Source: an uncultured Clostridia bacterium (GTDB taxonomy: Bacteria; Bacillota; Clostridia; Oscillospirales; Ruminococcaceae). Taken from it: DNA of 6,178 nucleotides. Made by a program: the position numbers and the translations under genes. Location: contig CALMXN010000167.1 of assembly GCA_937871145.1 (NCBI GenBank), positions 1 through 6,178 of the forward strand, written 5' to 3'. The first letter of the stretch is position 1; each line of letters starts with the position of its first letter. Shown here piece after piece: positions 1-5,450 of this stretch. The notes below the pieces were generated by a model that ran no database searches, was not told the DNA's origin, and saw only the letters and a program-made list of their open reading frames with translations.

Positions 1-132
1 GTTGTGTGCTCTTTCGCTCACAATTCTATATACAATGTATCCGGCTGATGCAACAACCAGAACAAGAGCCGCAATTACCTTAAGGGCAGACTTCTTTTCA
101 GACTCTCTTGTTTCAACGATATCTTTTTCCAT
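1..132 (-). CDS. Partial single-pass membrane protein of unknown function (N-terminal 44 residues)
   Basis: I do not recognise this gene. Only its first 44 codons are in the window; it runs off the left edge on the minus strand with no stop. The start is ATG at 132-130, preceded by the Shine-Dalgarno sequence AAAGGCGG and a near-consensus promoter. The visible protein begins with about 18 charged, probably cytoplasmic residues (MEKDIVETRESEKKS...). A hydrophobic segment of about 18 residues follows (ALKVIAALVLVVASAGYIVY, roughly 16-35), then a basic/polar stretch (RIVSERAHN). There is no lipobox and no clear signal peptidase site, so an N-in membrane anchor is more likely than a secreted protein. 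It is divergent from the pilus-like operon, which does not itself imply a shared function. Confidence 0.8.
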   Translation of the reverse strand, partial: MEKDIVETRESEKKSALKVIAALVLVVASAGYIVYRIVSERAHN

Positions 133-157
133 AATCATTCCGCCTTTCTTTTTTGTT

Positions 158-186
158 ATTATACTATATAAAAAGGAATATGTAAA
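158..186 (-). promoter_or_regulatory. Sigma-A-type promoter for the leftward membrane protein gene
   Basis: Read on the minus strand, TTTACA (186-181) and a perfect TATAAT (163-158) are separated by exactly 17 bases. Transcription would start near 151, giving a leader of about 20 bases that contains AAAGGCGG before the ATG at 132. This is a strong match to the vegetative consensus. It is inferred from sequence only. Confidence 0.75.
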
Positions 187-237
187 TATTTCTTTTATAT
201 TTTTATGCTCTTGGCATGACAAAAATTACTAAATTCA

Positions 238-265
238 TTGACTATTTACTATATTTTGCTATAAT
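238..265 (+). promoter_or_regulatory. Sigma-A-type extended -10 promoter for the pilus-like operon
   Basis: TTGACT (238-243) is followed after 16 bases by TATAAT (260-265). The -10 is preceded by TGC, making an extended -10 motif. The predicted start point is near 272, about 25 bases before the TTG start codon of the lipoprotein gene. The promoter faces away from the one at 158-186; the two -35 boxes are about 51 bases apart, leaving room for a shared regulator. No other convincing promoter was seen upstream of any later gene of the operon. Confidence 0.75.
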
Positions 266-284
266 AATAGTATATCATATGAAT

Positions 285-292
285 GGTGGTGA
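285..292 (+). promoter_or_regulatory. Ribosome binding site that fixes a TTG start
   Basis: GGTGGTGA lies 4 bases before TTG at 297. The in-frame ATG codons at 216 and 279 have no Shine-Dalgarno sequence. The first lies upstream of the predicted promoter and the second only a few bases after the predicted transcript start. Starting at TTG also gives a standard lipoprotein signal peptide (Lys-Asn-Arg, hydrophobic core, lipobox). Confidence 0.7.
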
Positions 293-296
293 TTTT

Positions 297-1457
297 TTGA
301 AAAATCGCTTATATATAATAATATTAATAATTTCAGTCTGTATTATGTCAAGCTGCAGCGGAACGCTTGACTCTTCTTCTGTCACAACCGCATCCCCTTC
401 ATCAGGCGCTTCGACAGAAAACACAACCACAACCACAACTGGCAATAAAGCTTCAGGCACAACAGTAACAGACAACCCGTCAGATACAACCGATACAACC
501 GCCTCAAGCGACGAAGGTTCCTCGTCAGGTTCAACAACCACCACAAACAACGGAAACGATAACGATCCTACTACTACAAGAGAACCATCTGGTACAACAA
601 AACCAGCAACCACGACAGCTCCTCCCCGTGTTGTTATTCCAAATGTTTATGTTGCGACAAGCCCAGGACGTGAGGTTTACACCTGTTCAGTTGCTACTGT
701 AGATGCTTCAAACAAATCACAAGGCTATATTACTGTTAAATATTACGGCGGAAAATCATTGGTAATGGTTCTTGTCCAGAAGGACGGCGAAAAATATCAG
801 TATGCAATTAAAACAAAAGGAACAACTGTAGTTCTCCCGCTTACACTCGGAAGTGGTACATATACAATCGGAATTTATGAAAATATTTCTGGAACATCAT
901 ATTCTTTAGCCTTGCAGAAAAGCGTCAGCGCAAGTATTTCAAACTCACTTTCTCCGTTCCTGTATCCGAATCAGCAGGTCAATTTCTCACAGGGTTCATC
1001 CTGTGTTTATAAATCAGCACAGCTCTGTGCGGGGAAAAGCACTGATGTCCAGAAAGTCAGCGCAATCTTCAAATATGTCACCTCGAATATCAGATATGAC
1101 ACTGCGGAAGCCAATGCAATCATCAGCGGTTCAGTAAAAAACTATTGCCCAAACCCTGATGAGGTTTTAAGCACAAAAAAAGGCATCTGCTATGACTATG
1201 CTTCGCTTTTTGCGGCAATGTGCCGTGCACAGGGAATTCCAACAAAGCTTGTAAAAGGCTATGTAGGGTCAAACGGATTATATCACGCATGGAATCAGGT
1301 TTACCTTAAAAATGTCGGTTGGATTACTGTAGAATACAAAGCAAGAACAGGCTTTAACACTCTTGATGCTACATTCTATTCGGGTGCCTCAAACAAGAGT
1401 TCTGTTACAGCTAATTTCACAAACACAAGTTACTATAAGGTTTATCAAGTTTTTTAA
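297..1457 (+). CDS. Surface lipoprotein with C-terminal transglutaminase-like domain
   Basis: This is a predicted 386-residue lipoprotein, first gene of the operon. The N-terminus is a lipoprotein signal (KNR, hydrophobic core, lipobox MSSC) with lipidation expected on Cys20. Residues 21-110 form a Thr/Ser/Asn/Pro-rich linker that could span the cell wall. Residues 112-220 look like a beta-sandwich module. Residues 255-365 are a transglutaminase-like (papain-fold) domain. Its triad is visible: Cys298 in KKGICYDYAS, His330 in YHAWNQVY and probably Asp357 in TLDATF, which fits the Asp-x-Thr-Phe pattern of clostridial relatives. Such domains can be transamidases, proteases or peptidoglycan-acting enzymes, and the substrate cannot be read here. 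The SD for pilC overlaps its stop codon. The linkage to pilus genes suggests a role at the cell surface in pilus assembly, anchoring or wall modification, which is inference. The TTG start is chosen on SD and signal-peptide grounds. Confidence 0.88.
   Translation: MKNRLYIIILIISVCIMSSCSGTLDSSSVTTASPSSGASTENTTTTTTGNKASGTTVTDNPSDTTDTTASSDEGSSSGSTTTTNNGNDNDPTTTREPSGTTKPATTTAPPRVVIPNVYVATSPGREVYTCSVATVDASNKSQGYITVKYYGGKSLVMVLVQKDGEKYQYAIKTKGTTVVLPLTLGSGTYTIGIYENISGTSYSLALQKSVSASISNSLSPFLYPNQQVNFSQGSSCVYKSAQLCAGKSTDVQKVSAIFKYVTSNIRYDTAEANAIISGSVKNYCPNPDEVLSTKKGICYDYASLFAAMCRAQGIPTKLVKGYVGSNGLYHAWNQVYLKNVGWITVEYKARTGFNTLDATFYSGASNKSSVTANFTNTSYYKVYQVF
357..626 (+). repeat. Low-complexity Thr/Ser-rich linker-coding tract with ACAACC repeats
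   Basis: The stretch encodes residues 21-110 of the lipoprotein, dominated by Thr, Ser, Asn, Gly and Pro with scattered acidic residues. At 423-440 three consecutive ACAACC-type hexamers (the last ending in T) encode six threonines, and shorter Thr runs recur near 535-546 and 610-617. Such tracts can vary in length by replication slippage. In-frame hexamer changes would alter linker length without breaking the protein. The linker is also a plausible site for O-glycosylation (inference). Confidence 0.7.
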
Positions 1458-1469
1458 AGGAGCATACAT

Positions 1470-2525
1470 ATGAAAAAGAATGAGACATTCAAACCGCTCA
1501 GCAAAGAAGAGCTTGCGTATTTCTGCACACAGCTTACCCTTATTATGAAGTCGGGCATTAATCTGAATGATGGTCTTGTTATGATGATGGACGATACAAA
1601 AGATCCTCTTTCTGCTGCGCTTATCTCAAAGATATCTGCGTCAATCAATGACCAGAAGCAGCTTTATGTTTCTCTTGAGGAAACTCACGCTTTCCCTGAT
1701 TATCTTGTTTCCATGATAAAAATCGGTGAGGCAAGCGGACATCTTGAAAGTGTTCTTGAAGGCTTATCCGCTCATTATATGCAGGAAGCTAATCTAAGAA
1801 CATCTATCAAGAACGCTATTATGCACCCGCTGTTGCTTTTATTGCTGATGTCAGCTGTTGTTTCTGTACTTCTGATAAAAATACTTCCTATATTCAAGGA
1901 TGTTTTTGTTCAGATAAGCTCACAGCTCAACAATGCATCCTCAACCGCAATTCAGTTTGCAACACAGGCTGGTGTTATAGTTCTTATAATAATCGGCGCA
2001 ATTTTACTTCTCATTCTTGCAATGTTCGTTATGTCTTTTTCAATAAAAGGAAAAGCTCTGCTGATAAAGCTTTTCTCAAGAGTTTTTTACTTTAGAGGAC
2101 TTTCAGAAAAAATTTCAATCGCACGCTTCAGCTCAGCAATGAGCCTTATGCTCTCAAGTGGCTTTGACAACAACGAAGCACTTTCGCTCGGTAAGAATGT
2201 TGTAACAAATCCACGCATAAAAGCAAAAATCACAACCTGTGAGGAAAAGCTTGATAAGAATGAATCCTTTGCAAAAGCAATTACAGAATCAGATCTTTTC
2301 CCACCAATATATTCACAGATGATAAGAATTTCATACAAGTCAGGTATGCTTGACGATGTGTGGAATCAGATTGCTGACAAATACGATAACGAGGTTAATG
2401 ACTCGCTCGACAATCTTGTTTCCTTCATTGAGCCATTACTTGTCGGAGTACTTACTGTTGTTATCGGTGTTATCCTTATTTCAGTTCTTCTTCCTTTGAT
2501 GGGCATTATGTCCTCAATCGGATAA
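1470..2525 (+). CDS. pilC: PilC/GspF-family inner-membrane platform protein of a type IV pilus-like system
   Basis: This 351-residue polytopic membrane protein has the two-copy T2SSF architecture. It is slightly shorter than typical PilC (about 400 residues), mainly through a short N-terminus. Copy one (about 13-140) contains FCTQLTLIMKSGINL and FPDYLVSMIKIGEASG. Copy two (about 218-345) contains RFSSAMSLMLSSGFDNNEAL and FPPIYSQMIRISYKSG, so the internal duplication is plain. Membrane helices are expected at about 119-141, 168-191 and 322-345; the last includes the family-typical EPLLVG...LLPLMG ending. PilC proteins form the cytoplasmic-membrane rotor/platform that couples the hexameric ATPase to pilin insertion or removal. 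The partner ATPase here should be the PilT encoded at the end of the operon. ATG at 1470 has AAAGGAG seven bases upstream, overlapping the stop of the lipoprotein gene. Family assignment is secure; assignment to pilus rather than secretion or competence rests on the PilT neighbour. Confidence 0.93.
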   Translation: MKKNETFKPLSKEELAYFCTQLTLIMKSGINLNDGLVMMMDDTKDPLSAALISKISASINDQKQLYVSLEETHAFPDYLVSMIKIGEASGHLESVLEGLSAHYMQEANLRTSIKNAIMHPLLLLLLMSAVVSVLLIKILPIFKDVFVQISSQLNNASSTAIQFATQAGVIVLIIIGAILLLILAMFVMSFSIKGKALLIKLFSRVFYFRGLSEKISIARFSSAMSLMLSSGFDNNEALSLGKNVVTNPRIKAKITTCEEKLDKNESFAKAITESDLFPPIYSQMIRISYKSGMLDDVWNQIADKYDNEVNDSLDNLVSFIEPLLVGVLTVVIGVILISVLLPLMGIMSSIG

Positions 2526-2540
2526 AGGGGTGGATTATTA

Positions 2541-2870
2541 ATGAAAAATCTAGTCTATCGAAAAAGAAAAAAGCTCAATTTAATCGAAGCTCTTTCAATG
2601 GTGCTTTTCTTTATACTTATCCTTGTGTGTTTTTCATTTGCCTTTGGTGATATAAAATCCGCAAACAGCGAAGAACAGCTTAGCCAGACAAAAGCTTCAA
2701 TACAGAAAAGTGTTGTCCTGTGTTATTCAACCGAAGGGCAGTTCCCTCCCGATATTCAATATCTTAAGGACAATTATGGACTGATAATAAACGATGACAA
2801 ATACCTTGTCCACTATGATATTTTTGCCTCAAACATTATGCCTGATATAAAGGTATTTCTCCGCAACTAA
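2541..2870 (+). CDS. Small pilin-like (GspG-like) single-pass protein
   Basis: The 109-residue protein has a highly basic N-terminus (RKRKK, residues 7-11), then LNLIEALSMVLFFILILVC, then a soluble domain of about 70 residues. The helix resembles type IV pilin: taking Leu12 as +1 places Glu16 at +5. However, residue -1 is Lys11, not Gly, so canonical prepilin peptidase cleavage is doubtful. The C-terminal part (STEGQFPPDIQYLKDNYGL, then a segment ending SNIMPDI) resembles the tail of GspG/major-pseudopilin proteins, where a Tyr/Phe-Pro motif follows the helix. I recall similar uncharacterised proteins in clostridial pilus operons, but no function is established for them. GGGGTGG lies seven bases before the ATG, and the gap to pilC is 15 bases. 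It could be a minor pilin or an uncleaved membrane assembly factor. Confidence 0.8.
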   Translation: MKNLVYRKRKKLNLIEALSMVLFFILILVCFSFAFGDIKSANSEEQLSQTKASIQKSVVLCYSTEGQFPPDIQYLKDNYGLIINDDKYLVHYDIFASNIMPDIKVFLRN

Positions 2871-2880
2871 CATTTCACCG

Positions 2881-2886
2881 AAAGGA
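2881..2886 (+). promoter_or_regulatory. Ribosome binding site choosing the second of two close ATGs
   Basis: AAAGGA lies 8 bases before ATG at 2895. The in-frame ATG at 2886 overlaps this Shine-Dalgarno sequence and has none of its own, so the protein should start three codons later, at MQKSKRSR. Confidence 0.65.
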
Positions 2887-2894
2887 TGGATAAT

Positions 2895-3395
2895 ATGCAG
2901 AAAAGCAAAAGAAGCCGTACAGTAATCCAGATATTATGTACACTCTCTCTGTTTTTACTGTTTGCTATATGCTCTTTGCTCCTTATTTCCATTTCCGCTT
3001 CAAACTACAAAGGGCTTTTAGGTGACAATAATGACAACTTCAATGCTAATACTTCCCTCAGATATGTTTCAACGAAGCTTCATTCCTATGATATGACAAA
3101 CGGAATTAAGGTTGAAACAATAAACGGAGTAAAATGTATTTCATTAACACAGTCATCTGACAATGAAATTTACAATACACTTATATATTATCACAATGGC
3201 TATCTGTATGAACTTTATGCTTCAAAGGATTTTGACTTCCAGCCTGGAAACGGTGAAAAACTTATGAAAGTCAACAACTTCTCCTTTGATATTTTAAATA
3301 ATAATGCTATTGCACTTCACGCCGACAACGCAAGGAATGAAAAAATTTCTACTGTTGTATATCTGCGATGCGCAAAGCCTGAGGAGGTCCGCTGA
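2895..3395 (+). CDS. DUF4860-like membrane-anchored protein of the pilus-like operon
   Basis: The 166-residue protein has a basic N-terminus (QKSKRSR), one hydrophobic helix at about 11-34, then an extracytoplasmic domain of about 130 residues. The pattern after the helix (SNYKGLL, NANTSLRYVSTKLHSYD, then a beta-rich part with TLIYYHNGYLYELY) matches my recollection of DUF4860, a family found in Clostridia beside PilC/PilT genes. There is no Glu+5 pilin signature and no cysteine-based lipobox, so it should stay anchored by an uncleaved helix. Its function is unknown; a minor-pilin-like fold or assembly role is inferred from position only. A 24-base gap separates it from the preceding gene, and its stop lies one base before the next ATG, which favours translational coupling. 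The DUF label comes from memory of sequence pattern, not from a profile search. Confidence 0.82.
   Translation: MQKSKRSRTVIQILCTLSLFLLFAICSLLLISISASNYKGLLGDNNDNFNANTSLRYVSTKLHSYDMTNGIKVETINGVKCISLTQSSDNEIYNTLIYYHNGYLYELYASKDFDFQPGNGEKLMKVNNFSFDILNNNAIALHADNARNEKISTVVYLRCAKPEEVR
3381..3387 (+). promoter_or_regulatory. Ribosome binding site deciding the start of the next gene
   Basis: GAGGAGG lies 9 bases before ATG at 3397, inside the 3' end of the DUF4860-like gene. It rules out the longer in-frame start at 3304, which would overlap that gene by about 90 bases and has no comparable site. Confidence 0.75.
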
Positions 3396-3396
3396 T

Positions 3397-3867
3397 ATGC
3401 TTAAAATGAAACAGAAATCCTCAGCAAAACATATAAGCAGTTTTTTTATTGAAATTATTCTGGTTGTCTTCTTCTTCTCAATAGCCTGCGCAATTCTTGT
3501 ACAGATTTTCGGCAAGGCATATACAAGCAACAACCAAGCAGATAAAATTAATTCTGCAATCACTAAAGGACAGAATCTGAGCGAAGTTTTTTCCTCAAAG
3601 GGTGATGTTAAGGGAACTTTCTCTACTGTTTTCGGCGATACGAAGTCCATTGAAGAAACCACAAATGCTTACACTGCTACCTTTAATAAAAAGTGGGAAT
3701 CTGCCGACAAGGATATTTTCTATTCTGTAATAATCACTCCAGCAACAGAAAAAACTGACTCTGGTATTATAAAATCTGCAAAAATCGAAATTTATAATAA
3801 AAGCGAACTTCTTTTCTCAACCACATCCTCAAAGTATCTTTCAGGGGAGGCGGGGTTACATGAATAA
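3397..3867 (+). CDS. Pilin-like single-pass protein (FFIEIIL helix)
   Basis: The 156-residue protein has a short basic leader (MLKMKQKSSAKHIS), a hydrophobic helix at about 15-39 (SSFFIEIILVVFFFSIACAI...) and a soluble domain of about 115 residues. The helix is pilin-like: with Ser15 as +1, Glu19 falls at +5. The -1 residue would be Ser14 instead of Gly, so processing by a prepilin peptidase is possible but non-canonical. The remainder has polar and beta-forming segments (for example IFYSVIITP and AKIEIYNKSELLF) and no recognised catalytic motif. Similar LIELI...FFSLA proteins occur in clostridial pilus loci as hypothetical proteins (recollection). The last eight bases overlap the next gene (ATGAATAA). 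It is probably a minor pilin or pseudopilin; the exact role is unknown. Confidence 0.8.
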   Translation: MLKMKQKSSAKHISSFFIEIILVVFFFSIACAILVQIFGKAYTSNNQADKINSAITKGQNLSEVFSSKGDVKGTFSTVFGDTKSIEETTNAYTATFNKKWESADKDIFYSVIITPATEKTDSGIIKSAKIEIYNKSELLFSTTSSKYLSGEAGLHE

Positions 3868-4327
3868 AAAAATTACCGACTTTGGCGTCGGGGCTTCATC
3901 TATCATAATGATTTTTGTAGTGCTTTGCCTGACGACATTTTCCCTTCTTTCATTCTCTTCTGCAAGATCAAGCCTGAGGCTTGCCAACAAGTCAAAGGAG
4001 TATTACACCGCCTTCGGTGATGCTGAGTTTAAAGCTAACCAGACTCTTTCCAAAATCGACGATAAGCTTGCAAAAGCTCAGACAAACTTCGATTATGGCA
4101 GTGAAGTAAGCGGACTTTCTTCTATTGACGGTGTAAAGGTAAAATTTAATGGCAATAACTATAATGTAAGCTATTCTGTTCCTGTTTTAAAAGATACATA
4201 TCTGAATATTGAACTAAGCGTTCCGGCTAACCCTTCCACTTACAGGTACAATATTGTTAAGTGGAACACATCCTCTACCGAAAAGGAATTTGATGACGGC
4301 GACAACATATGGGACGGAACTTTCTGA
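3860..4327 (+). CDS. Single-pass membrane protein of the pilus-like operon, unknown function
   Basis: The 155-residue protein has a short N-terminus (MNKKITDFG), a hydrophobic helix at about 10-33 (VGASSIIMIFVVLCLTTFSLL), a polar helical segment rich in Ser, Ala, Lys and Glu to about residue 75, then a beta-rich domain with alternating Val/Tyr strands around 90-135 and an acidic C-terminus. It lacks Glu+5 and Gly-1, so it is not a typical prepilin, but its shape (membrane helix extended by a polar helix, then a beta domain) is that of a pilin-fold or PilX-like subunit. I do not recognise a named family with certainty. GGGGAGG sits nine bases before the ATG. The gene overlaps the previous stop by eight bases (ATGAATAA), suggesting coupled translation and similar output of the two proteins. 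Confidence 0.8.
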   Translation: MNKKITDFGVGASSIIMIFVVLCLTTFSLLSFSSARSSLRLANKSKEYYTAFGDAEFKANQTLSKIDDKLAKAQTNFDYGSEVSGLSSIDGVKVKFNGNNYNVSYSVPVLKDTYLNIELSVPANPSTYRYNIVKWNTSSTEKEFDDGDNIWDGTF

Positions 4328-4333
4328 TTATTT

Positions 4334-4340
4334 AAAGGAG
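4334..4340 (+). promoter_or_regulatory. Ribosome binding site deciding the pilT start
   Basis: AAAGGAG lies 6 bases before ATG at 4347. The in-frame ATG at 4254 would overlap the upstream gene by over 70 bases and add 31 residues unlike any PilT N-terminus, whereas MDLHEILTDAINKKASDIFF starts exactly where PilT proteins start. Confidence 0.8.
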
Positions 4341-4346
4341 ATTTAT

Positions 4347-5411
4347 ATGGATCTACACGAAATACTAACTGACGCAATAAATAAAAAAGCATCTGACATT
4401 TTCTTTATATCAGGTGCTCATCTTGGTTATAGAATTGCAGGACAAATCGTTACACAAAATTCTGAAATCTTCTCCCCAATAACTGTCCAAAGCTATGTTA
4501 ATGATATTTTTTCACTTGCAAGCTTTGATGCTTCTGAAGAAATCAGGAACAGTGGTGAGCTTGACTTTTCATTCTCTGTACCAGGTACCGGCCGATTCAG
4601 AGCAAACGTTTATCGTCAGCGTGGCTCTCTTGCTGTTGTTCTTCGTTATGTTATGTTTGACCTCCCTGATTACAGACAGCTTAATATTCCTGAAAGCGTA
4701 ATTAACTTAAGCAATCTTTCAAAGGGTATTGTCCTTATAACAGGTGCTGCCGGAAGTGGTAAGTCAACAACACTTTCCTGTATGATTGACACTATCAATT
4801 CAACACGAAGCTGTCATATCATCACTATTGAAGACCCTATTGAATTTTTGCACAAGCATAAAAAGAGCTTTATCAGTCAGCGTGAAATCAATATCGATAC
4901 AAAAAATTATATAAACGCTCTTCGTGCCGCTCTTCGTCAATCACCAAATGTAATTCTACTTGGTGAAATGCGTGACTATGAAACTATAACAACAGCGATG
5001 ACTGCTGCAGAAACCGGTCAGCTTATTCTTTCAACCCTTCACACAACAGGTGCGGCCAACACGATTGACAGAATTATCGACGTCTTCCCACCAAACCAAC
5101 AGCACCAGATCAGAGTTCAGCTTTCTATGGTGCTTCAGGCTGTAGTTTCACAACAGCTTCTCCCAAGCACCGACGGAACATTAATCCCTGCTTTTGAAAT
5201 CATGCTCGTCAACAGTGCGATAAAAACTATGATCCGTGAGTGTAAAACTCATCAGATTGATACTGTTATTCAGTCATCTGAGGGAATGCAGACTATGGAC
5301 AGTGACATTATCCGCCTTGTTAATGAGGGTAAGATAACTCCAAATACTGCTGTTGAATTCTCAACAAACCCTGAAATTATGGCAAGACGCCTTAATATCC
5401 CTATCGATTAA
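4347..5411 (+). CDS. pilT: PilT-type hexameric ATPase of a type IV pilus-like system
   Basis: The 354-residue length is normal for PilT. The N-terminal domain starts with the family pattern ILTDAINKKASDIFF...YRIAGQIV. The ATPase core has Walker A GAAGSGKST (133-141, Lys139), the Asp box IEDPIEF with Glu162/Asp163, Walker B ending GEMRD with Glu207, and the His box TLHTTGA with His232. The C-terminal AIKTMIRE (291-298) corresponds to the AIRNLIRE motif of retraction ATPases. It has no tetracysteine zinc motif and no long N-terminal domain, so it is not PilB/GspE. PilT hexamers act on the cytoplasmic face of PilC and power pilus disassembly; all catalytic residues look intact. As the only motor gene here, it might also support extension in a one-ATPase system (inference). 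It closes the operon, 19 bases after the previous gene. Confidence 0.94.
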   Translation: MDLHEILTDAINKKASDIFFISGAHLGYRIAGQIVTQNSEIFSPITVQSYVNDIFSLASFDASEEIRNSGELDFSFSVPGTGRFRANVYRQRGSLAVVLRYVMFDLPDYRQLNIPESVINLSNLSKGIVLITGAAGSGKSTTLSCMIDTINSTRSCHIITIEDPIEFLHKHKKSFISQREINIDTKNYINALRAALRQSPNVILLGEMRDYETITTAMTAAETGQLILSTLHTTGAANTIDRIIDVFPPNQQHQIRVQLSMVLQAVVSQQLLPSTDGTLIPAFEIMLVNSAIKTMIRECKTHQIDTVIQSSEGMQTMDSDIIRLVNEGKITPNTAVEFSTNPEIMARRLNIPID

Positions 5412-5418
5412 TATTCAT

Positions 5419-5447
5419 ATTGTAATATATATCGGAAATTATACAAT
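5419..5447. other. Weak AT-rich inverted repeat between convergent genes
   Basis: ATTGTA (5419-5424) and TACAAT (5442-5447) are complementary, with a 17-base AT-rich loop, in the 39-base gap between pilT and the convergent symporter gene. The stem has only six mostly A-T pairs and no following U-tract, so it is a poor intrinsic terminator. It is listed because it is the only symmetry in the gap. Confidence 0.2.
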
Positions 5448-5450
5448 TTG

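Noticed and set aside
205..217. Short inverted repeat ATGC-tcttg-GCAT between the divergent promoters as an operator
   Set aside because: Four-base arms are expected by chance in a region this size, and there is no second copy near either promoter.
216..296. In-frame upstream extension of the lipoprotein gene from ATG 216 (or ATG 279)
   Set aside because: No Shine-Dalgarno sequence; ATG 216 lies upstream of the predicted promoter and ATG 279 almost at the predicted transcript start; the extension would spoil the lipoprotein signal peptide.
275..613. Minus-strand open frame opposite the lipoprotein's Thr-rich region
   Set aside because: It is the antisense of ACA/ACC-rich coding sequence, giving a Val-rich low-complexity product, with no ribosome binding site or promoter.
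3304..3396. Longer N-terminus for the pilin-like protein from ATG 3304
   Set aside because: It would overlap the upstream gene by about 90 bases; ATG 3397 has a strong GAGGAGG site and puts the basic leader directly before the pilin-like helix.
3294..3662. Minus-strand open frame across the DUF4860-like and pilin-like genes
   Set aside because: It is fully antisense to two well-supported genes, with no recognisable domain or start signals.
4254..4346. Longer N-terminus for PilT from ATG 4254
   Set aside because: It overlaps the preceding gene, lacks an SD, and adds residues unlike PilT; ATG 4347 has AAAGGAG at 6 bases and matches the family start.
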